NCBI GenBank assembly: GCA_039908535.1
Contig: JAMOAW010000013.1
Coordinates: 27,576-91,575 of the forward strand
Direction: 5' to 3'
Source: JAMOAW01 sp039908535
GTDB lineage: Bacteria > Pseudomonadota > Magnetococcia > Magnetococcales > JADFZT01
DNA: 64,000 nucleotides
Below are positions 8,410-18,070 of the stretch, piece by piece. A program made the translations under genes and the position numbers. The notes under the pieces were generated by a model. That model worked only from the letters and a program-made list of their open reading frames with translations, made no database searches and was not told the origin of the DNA. Each line of letters starts with the position of its first letter. Position 1 is the first letter of the stretch.

Positions 8410-10491
8410 ATGAACAACCGCTGGAACGAGCAAGAAGCCCAAAATTTTATAAAAAACCATCCCCATTGTGGCGTTGATTTGGCGTTACGAACCTATACCA
8501 GCCGTCTACTAGGTGCGGAAAAGGGGTTGGTTTTGCATGGCGGTGGCAACACATCGGTCAAGACCGATTTTATCAATATTCTAGGGGAGTCCCATCCGGC
8601 TATTTATATCAAAGCCTCTGGATTTGATTTAGAGACCATTACCCCTCAAGGTCACTGTGGTTTGGAGCTGGCGTTTCTACAACGCCTGATTCAACGAGAT
8701 CAGCTGGACGATGTCACCATGGTGAGCCAATTACGGGCCCGTCTTCTTGAACCAAGCGGTCCGACCCCCTCTATTGAGACGTTGGTTCACTGTTTTTTAC
8801 CGGGCAAATTTATCGATCATACCCACGCCGATGCCATTTTGGCTCTTTCCAATCGTCCCAATGGGACGGCTTTGTTGCGGCAGGCTTTAGGGGATGGGGT
8901 GATCATCCTTCCTTATGTCCATCCTGGGTTTCAACTGGCCAAAGCGGTGGCCACGGCATGGCAACAAACTCCCCAGAGTCGGGCTATGGTGCTTGTAAAA
9001 CATGGTCTGATCACCTGGGGAGAGACGGCCCAAGAGAGCTATCAAACCACCATTGAGCTGGTCAGCAAGGCCGAACAATTTTTGCAACATATGCCGAAAA
9101 TGCACACATTACCCAAATGGGAAACCCCGTTATCTGAAGCGTGGGGGCGTTATTTGACAATTGCCCCGCGCTTGCGTGGGGCCTTGGCCGTTCCCAGCTT
9201 AAATCCAGATCGTCCTTGGCACCGCATGATCTTGCAACCCCTCATCACCGAGGAGGTTCTCGCCCTGTTGGCCTCCCCCCAAGGCCGAGAGATCACCCTC
9301 ACCCCACCATTAACCGCTGACCATCTCATCCGCACCAAAGCCCGCCCCCTGTGGATCGACACTCCTGACCAAATTGAAACGGCGATTTGCGCCTATGCCA
9401 CCGAGTATCAAACCTGGTTTGCAAGCTATAAAGAGACCATCACCCCTCCTCCCACCCCATATGATCCCCACCCCAGGGTGATTCTTATGCCCGGGATAGG
9501 GGCGATTTGTGTGGGGGCCGATATCGGAAGCGCCCGCACGGCCAAGGAGATTACCGCACAAACTTTGGCGGTTAAAGCCCAGATTGGGAGCACCGGGAGA
9601 TATGAAGGGTTGGAGGAAGCCGATCTATTTGCCATGGAGTATTTTCCATTGCAACAAGCCAAACTCTCTTTGATTCCAGAGCTTCCCCTGCGCCGTCAGG
9701 TCGCCGTAGTGACGGGAGCGGCGGGAACCATTGGCGCGGGAATTTGTCAGGAGTTGCTGAAACAGGGATGCCATGTGGCAGCAACCGATATTTCCAAGAC
9801 GGCGTTAGAGGCTTTGGTGGCGGATCTCACTCCACACCATCCACAAGAGCGCATACTCGCGGTTCCCATGGATGTCAGCCAACCAGAAGAGGTGACACGA
9901 GGATTTTCTCAAATTATTTCTGCTTGGGGTGGGGTGGATTTAGTGGTGATCAATGCGGGTTTAGCGCATGTCTCCAAGTTAATGGAGATGGATCCGGTGG
10001 TGTTTGATCAATTAGCGCGGGTGAATATCAATGGCACATTAAACCTGTTAAAGGAGTCGGGACGACATTTTCAAATACAGGCCACAGGTGGTGATATTAT
10101 TTTGATTTCTACCAAAAATGTCTTTGCCCCTGGAGCTGGTTTTGGGGCTTATAGTGCCAGCAAGGCGGCCTCGCATCAATTGGCCCGTATTGCCAGTTTA
10201 GAGATGGCCTCTTTAGATGTGCGGGTGAATATGGTGGCTCCTGATGCCGTTTTTGGTCAAGGGGCGCGACGCAGTGGGTTGTGGGCGGCGGTTGGACCAG
10301 ATCGCATGCGTGCTAGAGGACTGGACGAAGCGCGTTTAGAAGAATACTATCAAAAACGCAATCTGTTGCAGGCCAAAATAACCGAACACCATGTTGCCCA
10401 TGCGGTTCTCTTTTTTGCCACACGGCAGACCCCCACCACAGGGGTGACCTTACCTGTAGACGGTGGATTGCCAGATGCGACCCCTCGATAG
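8410..10491 (+). CDS. Bifunctional class II aldolase / short-chain dehydrogenase
   Basis: This is a 693-residue fusion. Residues ~20-230 form a class II aldolase/adducin domain with zinc-type ligands in FIDHTHADAI and VLVKHGLITWG. Residues ~430-690 are an SDR with the cofactor loop VTGAAGTIGAG, an NAG motif (VINAGLAH) and the catalytic YSASK. The architecture is that of RhaD/rhamnulose-1-phosphate aldolase-lactaldehyde dehydrogenase fusions. It follows the LsrF-like gene by 75 bases, so the two probably act on related sugar-phosphate substrates. The exact sugar cannot be told. Confidence 0.9.
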   Translation: MNNRWNEQEAQNFIKNHPHCGVDLALRTYTSRLLGAEKGLVLHGGGNTSVKTDFINILGESHPAIYIKASGFDLETITPQGHCGLELAFLQRLIQRDQLDDVTMVSQLRARLLEPSGPTPSIETLVHCFLPGKFIDHTHADAILALSNRPNGTALLRQALGDGVIILPYVHPGFQLAKAVATAWQQTPQSRAMVLVKHGLITWGETAQESYQTTIELVSKAEQFLQHMPKMHTLPKWETPLSEAWGRYLTIAPRLRGALAVPSLNPDRPWHRMILQPLITEEVLALLASPQGREITLTPPLTADHLIRTKARPLWIDTPDQIETAICAYATEYQTWFASYKETITPPPTPYDPHPRVILMPGIGAICVGADIGSARTAKEITAQTLAVKAQIGSTGRYEGLEEADLFAMEYFPLQQAKLSLIPELPLRRQVAVVTGAAGTIGAGICQELLKQGCHVAATDISKTALEALVADLTPHHPQERILAVPMDVSQPEEVTRGFSQIISAWGGVDLVVINAGLAHVSKLMEMDPVVFDQLARVNINGTLNLLKESGRHFQIQATGGDIILISTKNVFAPGAGFGAYSASKAASHQLARIASLEMASLDVRVNMVAPDAVFGQGARRSGLWAAVGPDRMRARGLDEARLEEYYQKRNLLQAKITEHHVAHAVLFFATRQTPTTGVTLPVDGGLPDATPR

Positions 10492-10500
10492 GGTTCTATT

Positions 10501-10640
10501 TTCGGAAAAATAAAAATCAAGACCTTGGGGGGTGGAGAACCGCCCCCCAATTCCCCCCACCCTTTTTTTTAAGTCTTAAAAAAAAGAGGGGGTCTGGGGG
10601 ATTCATCCCCCAGGGTTTTATCTTTGATTTTTTTGTCCGA
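10501..10640 (+). repeat. Type-A palindromic repeat
   Basis: This is a near-complete copy whose right end is diverged (TTTGTCCGAAGA instead of GCCCGCAGGGCAT). It lies between the aldolase/SDR stop and the enolase start, ten bases beyond the stop. Its hairpins probably separate the two transcripts. Confidence 0.88.
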
Positions 10641-10678
10641 AGAAGATCGTTCTTAACTCAAATTTTGGAGCTTATTCG

Positions 10679-11956
10679 ATGAGTGATATCACCTTTATAC
10701 ACGCCCGTGAAATTATCGACTCCCGTGGCAATCCCACGGTAGAGGTAGATTTATTTACCGAAGAGGGGGCTTTTGGTCGCGCTGCGGTTCCTTCTGGGGC
10801 CTCGACTGGCACCCGAGAAGCCGTCGAGTTACGGGATAACGACCCGACCCGTTATTTGGGCAAAGGGGTACAAAAAGCCGTTGCAGCGGTAAATGGAGAG
10901 ATTCTCAATGCCATTAGCGGCATGGAAGTATTTGACCAAATCTCCCTGGACAACCGTTTAATAGAACTAGACGGGACGGGCAACAAGTCGCGTTTGGGGG
11001 CCAACGCCATTTTAGGGGTATCGTTGGCGGCGGCCAAAGCGGCGGCAGAGGAGTCCAGACAGCCGCTGTATCGGTATTTGGGTGGAACCCATGCACGAAT
11101 TTTACCTGTGCCAATGATGAACATTATCAACGGCGGTGCCCATGCCGATAATAACGTTGATATTCAGGAGTTTATGATTATGCCCATTGCTGCCCGAACC
11201 ATGGCTCAAGCCGTGCGCATGGGGGCGGAGGTATTTCATCACCTAAAAAAGGTGCTCAAAGAGGATGGACTCAATACCGCTGTTGGTGATGAAGGTGGAT
11301 TTGCCCCCAACCTCGTTTCCAATGAAGCCGCGATTGGCAAAATATTGAAAGCCATTGAAAAAGCTGGCTATGTCCCAGGAGAGGAGATCGCCTTGGCTTT
11401 GGATTGTGCCGCTTCGGAATTTTATAATGTGGAGAGTGGGTTATATGAGTTAGCTGGAGAAAACCGTTCTCTTGGTCGAGATGAATTGGTGCGTTATTAT
11501 GAAGATTTGGTCGATAGATATCCCATTCGCTCCATTGAGGATGGTTTTGCCGAAAATGATTGGGAAGGTTGGAAAAACATGACCGATGTTTTAGGCGGTC
11601 GCATACGTTTAGTAGGCGACGATCTTTTCGTCACCAACCCAGAGATTTTATCTCGAGGTATCCGGGAGGGGGTTGCCAACGCCATTTTGATCAAAGTCAA
11701 CCAAATCGGCACTCTGAGTGAGACCCTAGAGGCTGTTCAAAAGGCCCAACGCGCGGGTTACGCCACCATTATTTCTCACCGTTCAGGCGAGACCGAAGAC
11801 ACCACCATCGCCGACATTGCTGTCGCCGTCAACGCAGGTCAAATCAAAACGGGCTCCATGAGTCGCTCTGACCGGGTCGCCAAATATAACCGTCTCATTC
11901 GCATTGAAGAGGAGTTGGGTGAGGCGGCGCGGTATGGGGGTGGAGATTATTTATAA
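10679..11956 (+). CDS. eno: Enolase
   Basis: Enolase converts 2-phosphoglycerate to phosphoenolpyruvate. The 425-residue protein is full length. It shows the N-terminal AREIIDSRGNPTVEVD, GDEGGFAPNL, the metal ligand region SIEDGFAENDW, LVGDDLFVTN, and the catalytic-lysine and His stretch ILIKVNQIGTL and ISHRSGETEDT. It stands alone between two repeats. Confidence 0.98.
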   Translation: MSDITFIHAREIIDSRGNPTVEVDLFTEEGAFGRAAVPSGASTGTREAVELRDNDPTRYLGKGVQKAVAAVNGEILNAISGMEVFDQISLDNRLIELDGTGNKSRLGANAILGVSLAAAKAAAEESRQPLYRYLGGTHARILPVPMMNIINGGAHADNNVDIQEFMIMPIAARTMAQAVRMGAEVFHHLKKVLKEDGLNTAVGDEGGFAPNLVSNEAAIGKILKAIEKAGYVPGEEIALALDCAASEFYNVESGLYELAGENRSLGRDELVRYYEDLVDRYPIRSIEDGFAENDWEGWKNMTDVLGGRIRLVGDDLFVTNPEILSRGIREGVANAILIKVNQIGTLSETLEAVQKAQRAGYATIISHRSGETEDTTIADIAVAVNAGQIKTGSMSRSDRVAKYNRLIRIEEELGEAARYGGGDYL

Positions 11957-11978
11957 AAAAAGGAGGCTTAGGGATGAC

Positions 11979-12098
11979 CAAAACCTTGGGGGGCCAAGAA
12001 CCGCCCCCCAATTTTAAAAAAAAGAGGGGGTTTGGGGGATTCATCCCCCAAGGTTTTGTCTTTGATTTTAATGTTTTGCCCGCAGGGCATTTTGTTCA
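11979..12098 (+). repeat. Type-A palindromic repeat, internally shortened
   Basis: This copy keeps both hairpins and the GCCCGCAGGGCATTTTGTTC end. It lacks about 25 bases in the middle: the CCCCACCCTTCTTTTT segment of the full element is missing. It sits between convergent eno and the EamA transporter and may be a bidirectional terminator. Confidence 0.85.
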
Positions 12099-12965
12099 AC
12101 GCCTACGCAACCCTTCTCCCCATTGAAACAGACTCAACCCCCCCAAAATCAATAAAGACCCTAAAATCACCCCGCCATGAATCTCTTCTTTATTAAAGGC
12201 CACTCCAAGCCACAAAGCCAGCATAGGGGCGGATAGGGTGACGAGGACGGCGTTGGCGGTTTTGACTCGACTTAAAAGATAATAAAAAGAGATAAAACCG
12301 ATGCCATTGGCGACAAAACCTAGGTAGAGAATGGCATTGATGGCGCGTAGAGAGATAGCAGTGGGCCAAGGGGTGTGTTCGAAGAAAAAAACGGTTAAAA
12401 AAAGTGGAAAGGCCACCCAAAGCGATCCTGCGGTGACCCACAAAGGAGAGACCCCCTCCCCCCATCGTTTGATGCCAATATTACCAGCGGAATAGATCAA
12501 AACAGCGATAAAAATCACCCCGACGCCAAACAACGTTTTTGCACCTAACGCCCCACCTTGCCCAAAAATAGCCACCAGTCCGCCCATGCCCAATATAGAA
12601 CCGAAAAATTTTTCCAAGGCGAACGATTCGTTTAACCAAACCGCTGCCATGCCCCCGGTTAAAATCGGTCCCAATCCAAACAAAACCGAAATCCAACCCG
12701 ATGGCAAATATTGCGCCCCCCAATAGACACAAAACATCGTCCCAAACAGGCTAAGACCCGCCGCCAAAGAGACCGCCATAATTTGTCTTGCGGGAGCTGG
12801 ATGACGTTTCAACCACGGAATCAACATTAAAAAGAGTACCGCTCCAATGGCGATTCGCGCCGTTACCGCAAAAAGATAGCCACCCCCCTCTTGACTCCAC
12901 TGAATGGCCATTGGGGTACTCCCCCAAATACAGGTGACAATGACAAACGCCAACCAAATCGGCAT
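12096..12965 (-). CDS. EamA/DMT-family transporter
   Basis: The 289-residue protein has about ten hydrophobic segments in two EamA halves. The first begins at the N-terminus (MPIWLAFVIVTCIWGSTPMA) with the family's FxWGS-like turn; the second starts around residue 150 (GVGVIFIAVLIYSAGNIGIK). It ends in a short basic tail. DMT carriers export or import amino acids, nucleotides or drugs; the substrate is unknown. Confidence 0.85.
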   Translation of the reverse strand: MPIWLAFVIVTCIWGSTPMAIQWSQEGGGYLFAVTARIAIGAVLFLMLIPWLKRHPAPARQIMAVSLAAGLSLFGTMFCVYWGAQYLPSGWISVLFGLGPILTGGMAAVWLNESFALEKFFGSILGMGGLVAIFGQGGALGAKTLFGVGVIFIAVLIYSAGNIGIKRWGEGVSPLWVTAGSLWVAFPLFLTVFFFEHTPWPTAISLRAINAILYLGFVANGIGFISFYYLLSRVKTANAVLVTLSAPMLALWLGVAFNKEEIHGGVILGSLLILGGLSLFQWGEGLRRR

Positions 12966-12990
12966 TTTTTCTCCTCGGATATATTTTTAA

Positions 12991-13048
12991 AAAATTAAAA
13001 TCAAAACCCTGGGGGATGAATCCCCCAGACCCCCTCTTTTTTTTAAGA
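12991..13048 (-). repeat. Truncated type-A repeat
   Basis: Only the GGGGGATGAATCCCCC hairpin half of the element remains, followed by CCCCCTCTTTTTTTTAAG. It lies upstream of the EamA gene start and just before the ilvB promoter region, on the opposite side from the gene bodies. Confidence 0.75.
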
Positions 13049-13141
13049 ACTAACAATCAAGTTTTTTATTGCTTGATATTGTATTCAACAATACCGACAG
13101 GCACCAACATAATATTTTTTCGCCTTCCACATCTCTTGACA

Positions 13142-13170
13142 TTGACACTTTCTCTTGGGAACTTCATATT
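13142..13170 (+). promoter_or_regulatory. Candidate sigma-70 promoter of the ilv operon
   Basis: TTGACA at 13142-13147 is a perfect -35 box. After a 17-base spacer, CATATT at 13165-13170 matches the -10 box at four of six positions. It lies about 70 bases upstream of the ilvB start. The leader contains a small hairpin (GTCCG-catga-CGGAC, 13195-13209). Confidence 0.55.
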
Positions 13171-13237
13171 TAAAAGGTTTGTCTCAATAGAAGAGTCCGC
13201 ATGACGGACATCCTTAGTTAGAGATGGAGTTTGCAAA

Positions 13238-14968
13238 GTGGAACTGACTGGAGCTGAAATTATCATACACACCCTGCGCGACCTGGGCGTGCATACCGTG
13301 TTTGGATATCCTGGGGGAGCAGTGCTGTATATCTATGACGCACTGTTTAAGGAACCGGCTATCAAACATATTCTAACCCGCCATGAGCAGGGGGCTCTCC
13401 ATGCCGCCGATGGCTATGCACGGGTGACCGGCAATGTCGGGGTGGCGATTGTCACCTCTGGGCCAGGGGCAACCAATGCGGTGACCGGCTTGGCGACCGC
13501 TTACATGGATTCCATCCCATTGGTCTGCATCTCTGGCCAAGTCCCCTCCCCTTTGATCGGCAACGATGCCTTCCAAGAGGCCGATACCGTGGGCATTACC
13601 CGCTCTTGTACCAAACATAACTTTTTGGTCAAAGAGGTGGACCAACTCTCTCGCATCATCCGCGAGGCGTTTCATATCGCCTCTACAGGACGACCTGGAC
13701 CGGTCTTGATCGACATTCCCAAAGATGTCACCGCAGCACTTGCCCATTATGAAAGCCACAAAGGTCAAAAGGTGGAGATGCGCTCCTATCGGCCAACGGT
13801 GCATGGCCATGCCGGACAGATCAAACGGGCGGTCAAATTAATTCGCGATGCCGTTCGCCCCTTGATTTATACCGGAGGCGGGGTCATTCTCAGCAACGCG
13901 GCCCAAGAGTTACAAACCTTTACCAAGGCGATCAAAGCTCCCATCACCCAAACCCTCATGGGACTGGGGGGATATCCCTCTTCTGACCATCAATTTATTG
14001 GTATGTTGGGGATGCATGGCACCTATGAAGCCAACATGGCGGTCCATCGCTGTGATCTTTTGCTGGCCATTGGAGCCCGTTTTGACGACCGAGTGACTGG
14101 CAAAATTTCCCAGTTTGCCCCCCATGCCACCATCATTCATATTGATGTGGATCCCACCTCTATCTCGAAAAATGTTCAGGTAGATGTGCCCATTGTCGGC
14201 GATGTCAAAGATGTGTTAACTCGCATGATGGATGCCATTGATAAATCTGATTTCAAAGAAAAGCAGACGAATCTTTCTCCCTGGTGGCAAGAGATTGAAG
14301 TGTGGCGGCAAACAAAATGTCTGCGCTTTAAGCAATCCGATACCCTGATTGAAGCCCAATATGTTATTCAAAAACTACACGAAATCACCAAAGGCGAGGC
14401 GATCCTTGCCACTGACGTTGGACAGCATCAAATGTGGGCCGCACAATTTTATGGTCTAGAAAAACCGCGACGTTGGTTGACCTCTGGTGGATTGGGGACC
14501 ATGGGTTATGGCCTGCCCGCCGCCATTGGGGCGCAAATTGCCAAACCGTTGGATTTGGTGGTGTTAATCACTGGTGAAGGCTCGATTCAAATGAATATTC
14601 AAGAATTGGGAACCATTCTACAGTATCAATTACCCATCAAAATTGCTATTATCAACAATGCCAACCTGGGCATGGTGCGCCAATGGCAGGAGTTTTTTTA
14701 CGAAAAACGCTACTCCCAATCGGACATGTCGGTGCAACCAGACTTTATTCAACTGGCCCAAGCCTACGGAGCCACGGGTTTAAAAGCAGAAAGACCCAGT
14801 GAAGTAGAACCGGTCATTCGCCAAGCATTGGCAACCAAGGGAGCGGTTATTATGGATTTTCGGGTCAACAAAGAGACCAATGTCTATCCAATGGTTCCGG
14901 CAGGCAAGGCCATCCACGAAATGATTCTCCCAGATGGTGCCGCCATCAACGAGATGAATCTTCTGTAA
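13238..14968 (+). CDS. ilvB: Acetolactate synthase, large catalytic subunit
   Basis: This ThDP enzyme condenses two pyruvates, or pyruvate and 2-oxobutyrate, in valine, leucine and isoleucine synthesis. The 576-residue protein has the catalytic Glu in TRHEQGALHAADGYAR near residue 47, FAD-binding middle segments, and the ThDP motif GEGSIQMNIQELGT with NNANLGMVRQWQ in the C-terminal third. The start is a GTG preceded by GAGATGGAG. It is first in the ilvB-ilvH-ilvC-psd-pssA-leuA run. Confidence 0.96.
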   Translation: MELTGAEIIIHTLRDLGVHTVFGYPGGAVLYIYDALFKEPAIKHILTRHEQGALHAADGYARVTGNVGVAIVTSGPGATNAVTGLATAYMDSIPLVCISGQVPSPLIGNDAFQEADTVGITRSCTKHNFLVKEVDQLSRIIREAFHIASTGRPGPVLIDIPKDVTAALAHYESHKGQKVEMRSYRPTVHGHAGQIKRAVKLIRDAVRPLIYTGGGVILSNAAQELQTFTKAIKAPITQTLMGLGGYPSSDHQFIGMLGMHGTYEANMAVHRCDLLLAIGARFDDRVTGKISQFAPHATIIHIDVDPTSISKNVQVDVPIVGDVKDVLTRMMDAIDKSDFKEKQTNLSPWWQEIEVWRQTKCLRFKQSDTLIEAQYVIQKLHEITKGEAILATDVGQHQMWAAQFYGLEKPRRWLTSGGLGTMGYGLPAAIGAQIAKPLDLVVLITGEGSIQMNIQELGTILQYQLPIKIAIINNANLGMVRQWQEFFYEKRYSQSDMSVQPDFIQLAQAYGATGLKAERPSEVEPVIRQALATKGAVIMDFRVNKETNVYPMVPAGKAIHEMILPDGAAINEMNLL

Positions 14969-14980
14969 GAGGGAGACAAT

Positions 14981-15487
14981 ATGAAACATGTCATTTCCGT
15001 TTTGGTGGAAAACGAATCCGGGGTTCTCTCCCGCGTGGCTGGACTTTTTTCCGCTCGAGGCTTTAATATTGAAAGTTTAACTGTGGCTCCTGTTGGCAAA
15101 GGAGATGTCTCGCACATCACCCTAGTCACCATGGGAGACAATAATATTATTGAACAAATACTCAAACAACTCAACAAATTAATTCCCGTCATTCAGGTTG
15201 CCAACCTCACCGAAGGGGCCCATGTGGCACGGGAATTGATGATGGTAAAAGTGGATGCCCAACGCGAAGTACGGGCCGAAGTCCTGCGCATCGCCGATAT
15301 TTTCCGCTCACGGGTAGTGGACGCCACCCCCACCTCTTTTATCGTTGAAGTAACGGGCAGCAGCGAAAAGCTCAATGCCTGCTTGGCTTTATTAATGCCA
15401 TTGGGGGTAACCGATGTGGTACGTACCGGTCAAGTCGCTATGGCGCGTGGTGCGGGACAAAATCATCAATTTTTCAAGACACCTTAA
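14981..15487 (+). CDS. ilvH: Acetolactate synthase, small regulatory subunit
   Basis: The 168-residue protein opens with an ACT domain (VLVENESGVLSRVAGLFSAR, and GFNIESLTVAP) that binds valine, followed by the typical C-terminal ALS_ss domain. It activates IlvB and gives it feedback inhibition. It follows ilvB by 12 bases with GAGGGAG as ribosome site. It has the length of the ilvH/ilvN group. Confidence 0.95.
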   Translation: MKHVISVLVENESGVLSRVAGLFSARGFNIESLTVAPVGKGDVSHITLVTMGDNNIIEQILKQLNKLIPVIQVANLTEGAHVARELMMVKVDAQREVRAEVLRIADIFRSRVVDATPTSFIVEVTGSSEKLNACLALLMPLGVTDVVRTGQVAMARGAGQNHQFFKTP

Positions 15488-15523
15488 TATATACCATCCA
15501 CCTAAGAGAGAGTCTCAAAGAAC

Positions 15524-16540
15524 ATGAAAGTCTTTTACGATCAAGATGCCAATCTTTCGATCATCCAAAACAAAAAGGTCGCCATCATTGGATATGGTTC
15601 GCAAGGCCATGCCCATGCTCAAAATCTCCATGAATCCGGTGTACCCGTGGTGGTTGGATTACGGGCCAACTCCCCCTCTTGGTATAAAGCCAAAAATGCC
15701 GGGCTCGAAGTAGCTGAGGTCGCCGATGCCGTGGCGCAGGCCGATTTGGTCATGATGTTGGTTCCCGATGAACATCAAGCCAAAATTTATCGCGATCAGG
15801 TGGCCCCCAATTTACGCTCGGATGCCGCGTTGGTCTTTGCGCACGGTTTTAATATTCACTTTGGCCAAATTGATCCCCCCGCCAGTGTCGATGTTTTCTT
15901 GGCCGCACCCAAAGGACCAGGCCATCTGGTCCGTTCGGAATATCTCAAAGGGGGTGGCGTGCCCACATTGATCGCCATCCATCAAGATGCCACTGGTCAA
16001 GCCCGTGAGATTGCCATGTCCTATGCCAGTGCCATTGGTGGTGGTCGAGCTGGCATCATTGAAACCACCTTTCGCGAAGAGACCGAGACCGATCTATTTG
16101 GAGAGCAAGCGGTCCTCTGTGGTGGTATCTCGGCCCTGATTATGGCGGGCTACGAGACCTTAGTTGAGGCCGGTTATGCACCGGAAATGGCCTATTTTGA
16201 GTGCCTCCACGAAACCAAACTGATTGTTGATTTAATTTACGAAGGTGGCATCGCCAACATGCGTTATTCCATCTCCAATACCGCTGAATATGGTGATTTA
16301 ACCCGTGGACCACGGGTGGTCACCGAGCAGACCAAAGCCGAAATGAAAAAAATTCTTGCGGAAATCCAAACCGGCGAATTTGCCCGGGAGTGGATTGCCG
16401 AGAATATGGTCGGTCGACCAAAATTTCAAGCTCTTCGACGCATGGGCAAAGAGCATCCCATTGAAATTTTGGGAGATGGTCTACGTAAAATGATGCCTTG
16501 GATTCAAAAGGGTAAGTTGGTAGATAAGTCCAAAAACTAA
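15524..16540 (+). CDS. ilvC: Ketol-acid reductoisomerase (class I)
   Basis: It converts acetolactate to dihydroxyisovalerate using NADPH and Mg. The 338-residue length is the short class I form. The Rossmann motif GYGSQGHAHAQNL (~25-37) and the metal-binding EETETDLFGEQAVLCGG and ECLHETKLIVDL stretches are all present. The gene lies 36 bases after ilvH. Confidence 0.97.
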   Translation: MKVFYDQDANLSIIQNKKVAIIGYGSQGHAHAQNLHESGVPVVVGLRANSPSWYKAKNAGLEVAEVADAVAQADLVMMLVPDEHQAKIYRDQVAPNLRSDAALVFAHGFNIHFGQIDPPASVDVFLAAPKGPGHLVRSEYLKGGGVPTLIAIHQDATGQAREIAMSYASAIGGGRAGIIETTFREETETDLFGEQAVLCGGISALIMAGYETLVEAGYAPEMAYFECLHETKLIVDLIYEGGIANMRYSISNTAEYGDLTRGPRVVTEQTKAEMKKILAEIQTGEFAREWIAENMVGRPKFQALRRMGKEHPIEILGDGLRKMMPWIQKGKLVDKSKN

Positions 16541-16581
16541 GGCACTATCAAGGAGCGCATGAACCTGTTATTTCAACCTTA

Positions 16582-17268
16582 GTGTGGATTCAATTTTTGG
16601 GGGCGCATATGGCTTTTAGATCTCCTGTCGCAGTGGAAGGGTTACCTTTTATATTCGCCTTTATCGTTGTAGCTGCGGTAGGGGATTGGCTATGCCCCTC
16701 TGCGCCAGGAGATGCCCTGCTCTGGTTGTTGGTGATTTGGTGCATCTGGTTTTTTCGTGACCCAGAACGTGTCATCCCCGAGGATTCCAAAGAGATCATC
16801 ATCGCCCCAGCCGATGGGGTGATCATTGCCATTGAAGAGATTGATGCGGCCCCTTTATCCGGCGAACCAGCCCGGCTGTGTTCGATTTTTATGAATGTTT
16901 TCAATGTTCATGTCAACAGATGTCCAGAAGCAGGGCGGGTGATGAAGGTCAAGCATCATGCGGGAAAATTTTTTAATGCCGCCTTGGATAAATCTTCCAC
17001 AGAAAACGAACGGACCGAAATTCTTCTCAAACTGGATTCTGGCACCCTGATCCCTTTTGTTCAAGTGGCTGGTCTGATTGCCCGACGTATTATTTGCCGG
17101 TTACAACCAGGGGATCAAGTTGTCCGAGGCGAACGGTTTGGATTGATCCGTTTTGGCTCACGTGTGGATCTTTATCTGCCCCGTTCGGCCCAATTAAACG
17201 TCACTTTGGGACAAAAGACCAAAGCAGGTGAAACCATTATCGCTATGTTGGATACAACCGATGCCTGA
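16582..17268 (+). CDS. psd: Phosphatidylserine decarboxylase, short (archaeal/alpha-type) form
   Basis: The 228-residue protein has two N-terminal hydrophobic segments, then WFFRDPERVIP and IAPADGVI, FMNVFNVHVNRCP, and the self-cleavage site RFGSRVDLYLP, where Ser becomes the pyruvoyl group (alpha chain ~50 residues). It makes phosphatidylethanolamine. The start is uncertain: a GTG at 16582 overlaps the stop of a seven-codon ORF (16559-16584, behind AAGGAG), and an ATG lies at 16610. Its end overlaps pssA. Confidence 0.93.
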   Translation: MWIQFLGAHMAFRSPVAVEGLPFIFAFIVVAAVGDWLCPSAPGDALLWLLVIWCIWFFRDPERVIPEDSKEIIIAPADGVIIAIEEIDAAPLSGEPARLCSIFMNVFNVHVNRCPEAGRVMKVKHHAGKFFNAALDKSSTENERTEILLKLDSGTLIPFVQVAGLIARRIICRLQPGDQVVRGERFGLIRFGSRVDLYLPRSAQLNVTLGQKTKAGETIIAMLDTTDA

Positions 17269-18058
17269 GGTAAAGCAAAAAAGAAGTGCCTATATTTTAC
17301 CCAGTCTATTGACCACTGGGGGTATGTTTTGTGGTTTTTATGCCATCATTGCGGCCTTGACTGGACGCTATGAAGAGGGAGCAATAGCGATTATTGCCGC
17401 TGGTATTTTTGACGGTCTGGATGGACGGGTGGCCCGCGCCCTCAATGCGGTCTCGGCCTTTGGCAAAGAGTACGATAGTTTGGCCGATTTTCTTTCGTTT
17501 GGCATGGCACCGGCACTTCTCATTTACCAATGGGCCTTGACCCCCTTTCACCGTTTGGGTTGGGCGGGGGCCTTTTTATTTACGGTTTGCGGTGCATTGC
17601 GTTTGGCGCGCTTTAATGTCGCCCACTATGTGGGGGATGAAAGAATATCCAAACGCTATTTCCAAGGTTTACCCATCCCGGCTGCGGCTTTTATATTATC
17701 GGCAACGGTTTTGTTTTATCTAAATTTTAACATTGAATCTGGCGGCGACATGCAATCCAAATGGGATGTTTGGCGTTGGCTGCCATTGATTTTGGTTTAT
17801 GTATTGGCCATTTTTATGGTTAGTGAAGTCCGTTTTCGTAGTATGAAAGATTTTTACTGGCATCGCAGCAGACCCTTTTTAACCTTGGTTGGTGTGGCGG
17901 TATTGATCACTGTTTTAACCATCCACATGGCCACAACCCTCTTTATTATTGGCTGGGCCTACCTTTTTTCTGCCTTGCACAGCCATCGGGAATATCGCCA
18001 TCTTCTGGCCGAAGGCAAAGAGGTGGAAGGGGACGAATTGGACGACTTTACCGCTTAA
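17261..18058 (+). CDS. pssA: CDP-diacylglycerol-serine O-phosphatidyltransferase
   Basis: The enzyme makes phosphatidylserine, the substrate of the upstream Psd. The CDP-alcohol phosphotransferase signature DGLDGRVAR...G..YDSLAD is complete, and about eight hydrophobic segments follow. The ATG at 17261 lies inside the psd stop region (ATGCCTGA overlap), so the two are translationally coupled. The longer reading from 17228 is unlikely. Confidence 0.94.
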   Translation: MPEVKQKRSAYILPSLLTTGGMFCGFYAIIAALTGRYEEGAIAIIAAGIFDGLDGRVARALNAVSAFGKEYDSLADFLSFGMAPALLIYQWALTPFHRLGWAGAFLFTVCGALRLARFNVAHYVGDERISKRYFQGLPIPAAAFILSATVLFYLNFNIESGGDMQSKWDVWRWLPLILVYVLAIFMVSEVRFRSMKDFYWHRSRPFLTLVGVAVLITVLTIHMATTLFIIGWAYLFSALHSHREYRHLLAEGKEVEGDELDDFTA

Positions 18059-18070
18059 GGAAAAGTAAAA

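Noticed and set aside
13201..13221. A leader peptide (MTDILS) with Ile and Leu codons before ilvB, as in attenuation
   Set aside because: Only one Ile and one Leu codon, no clear ribosome site, and no terminator/antiterminator pair could be drawn.
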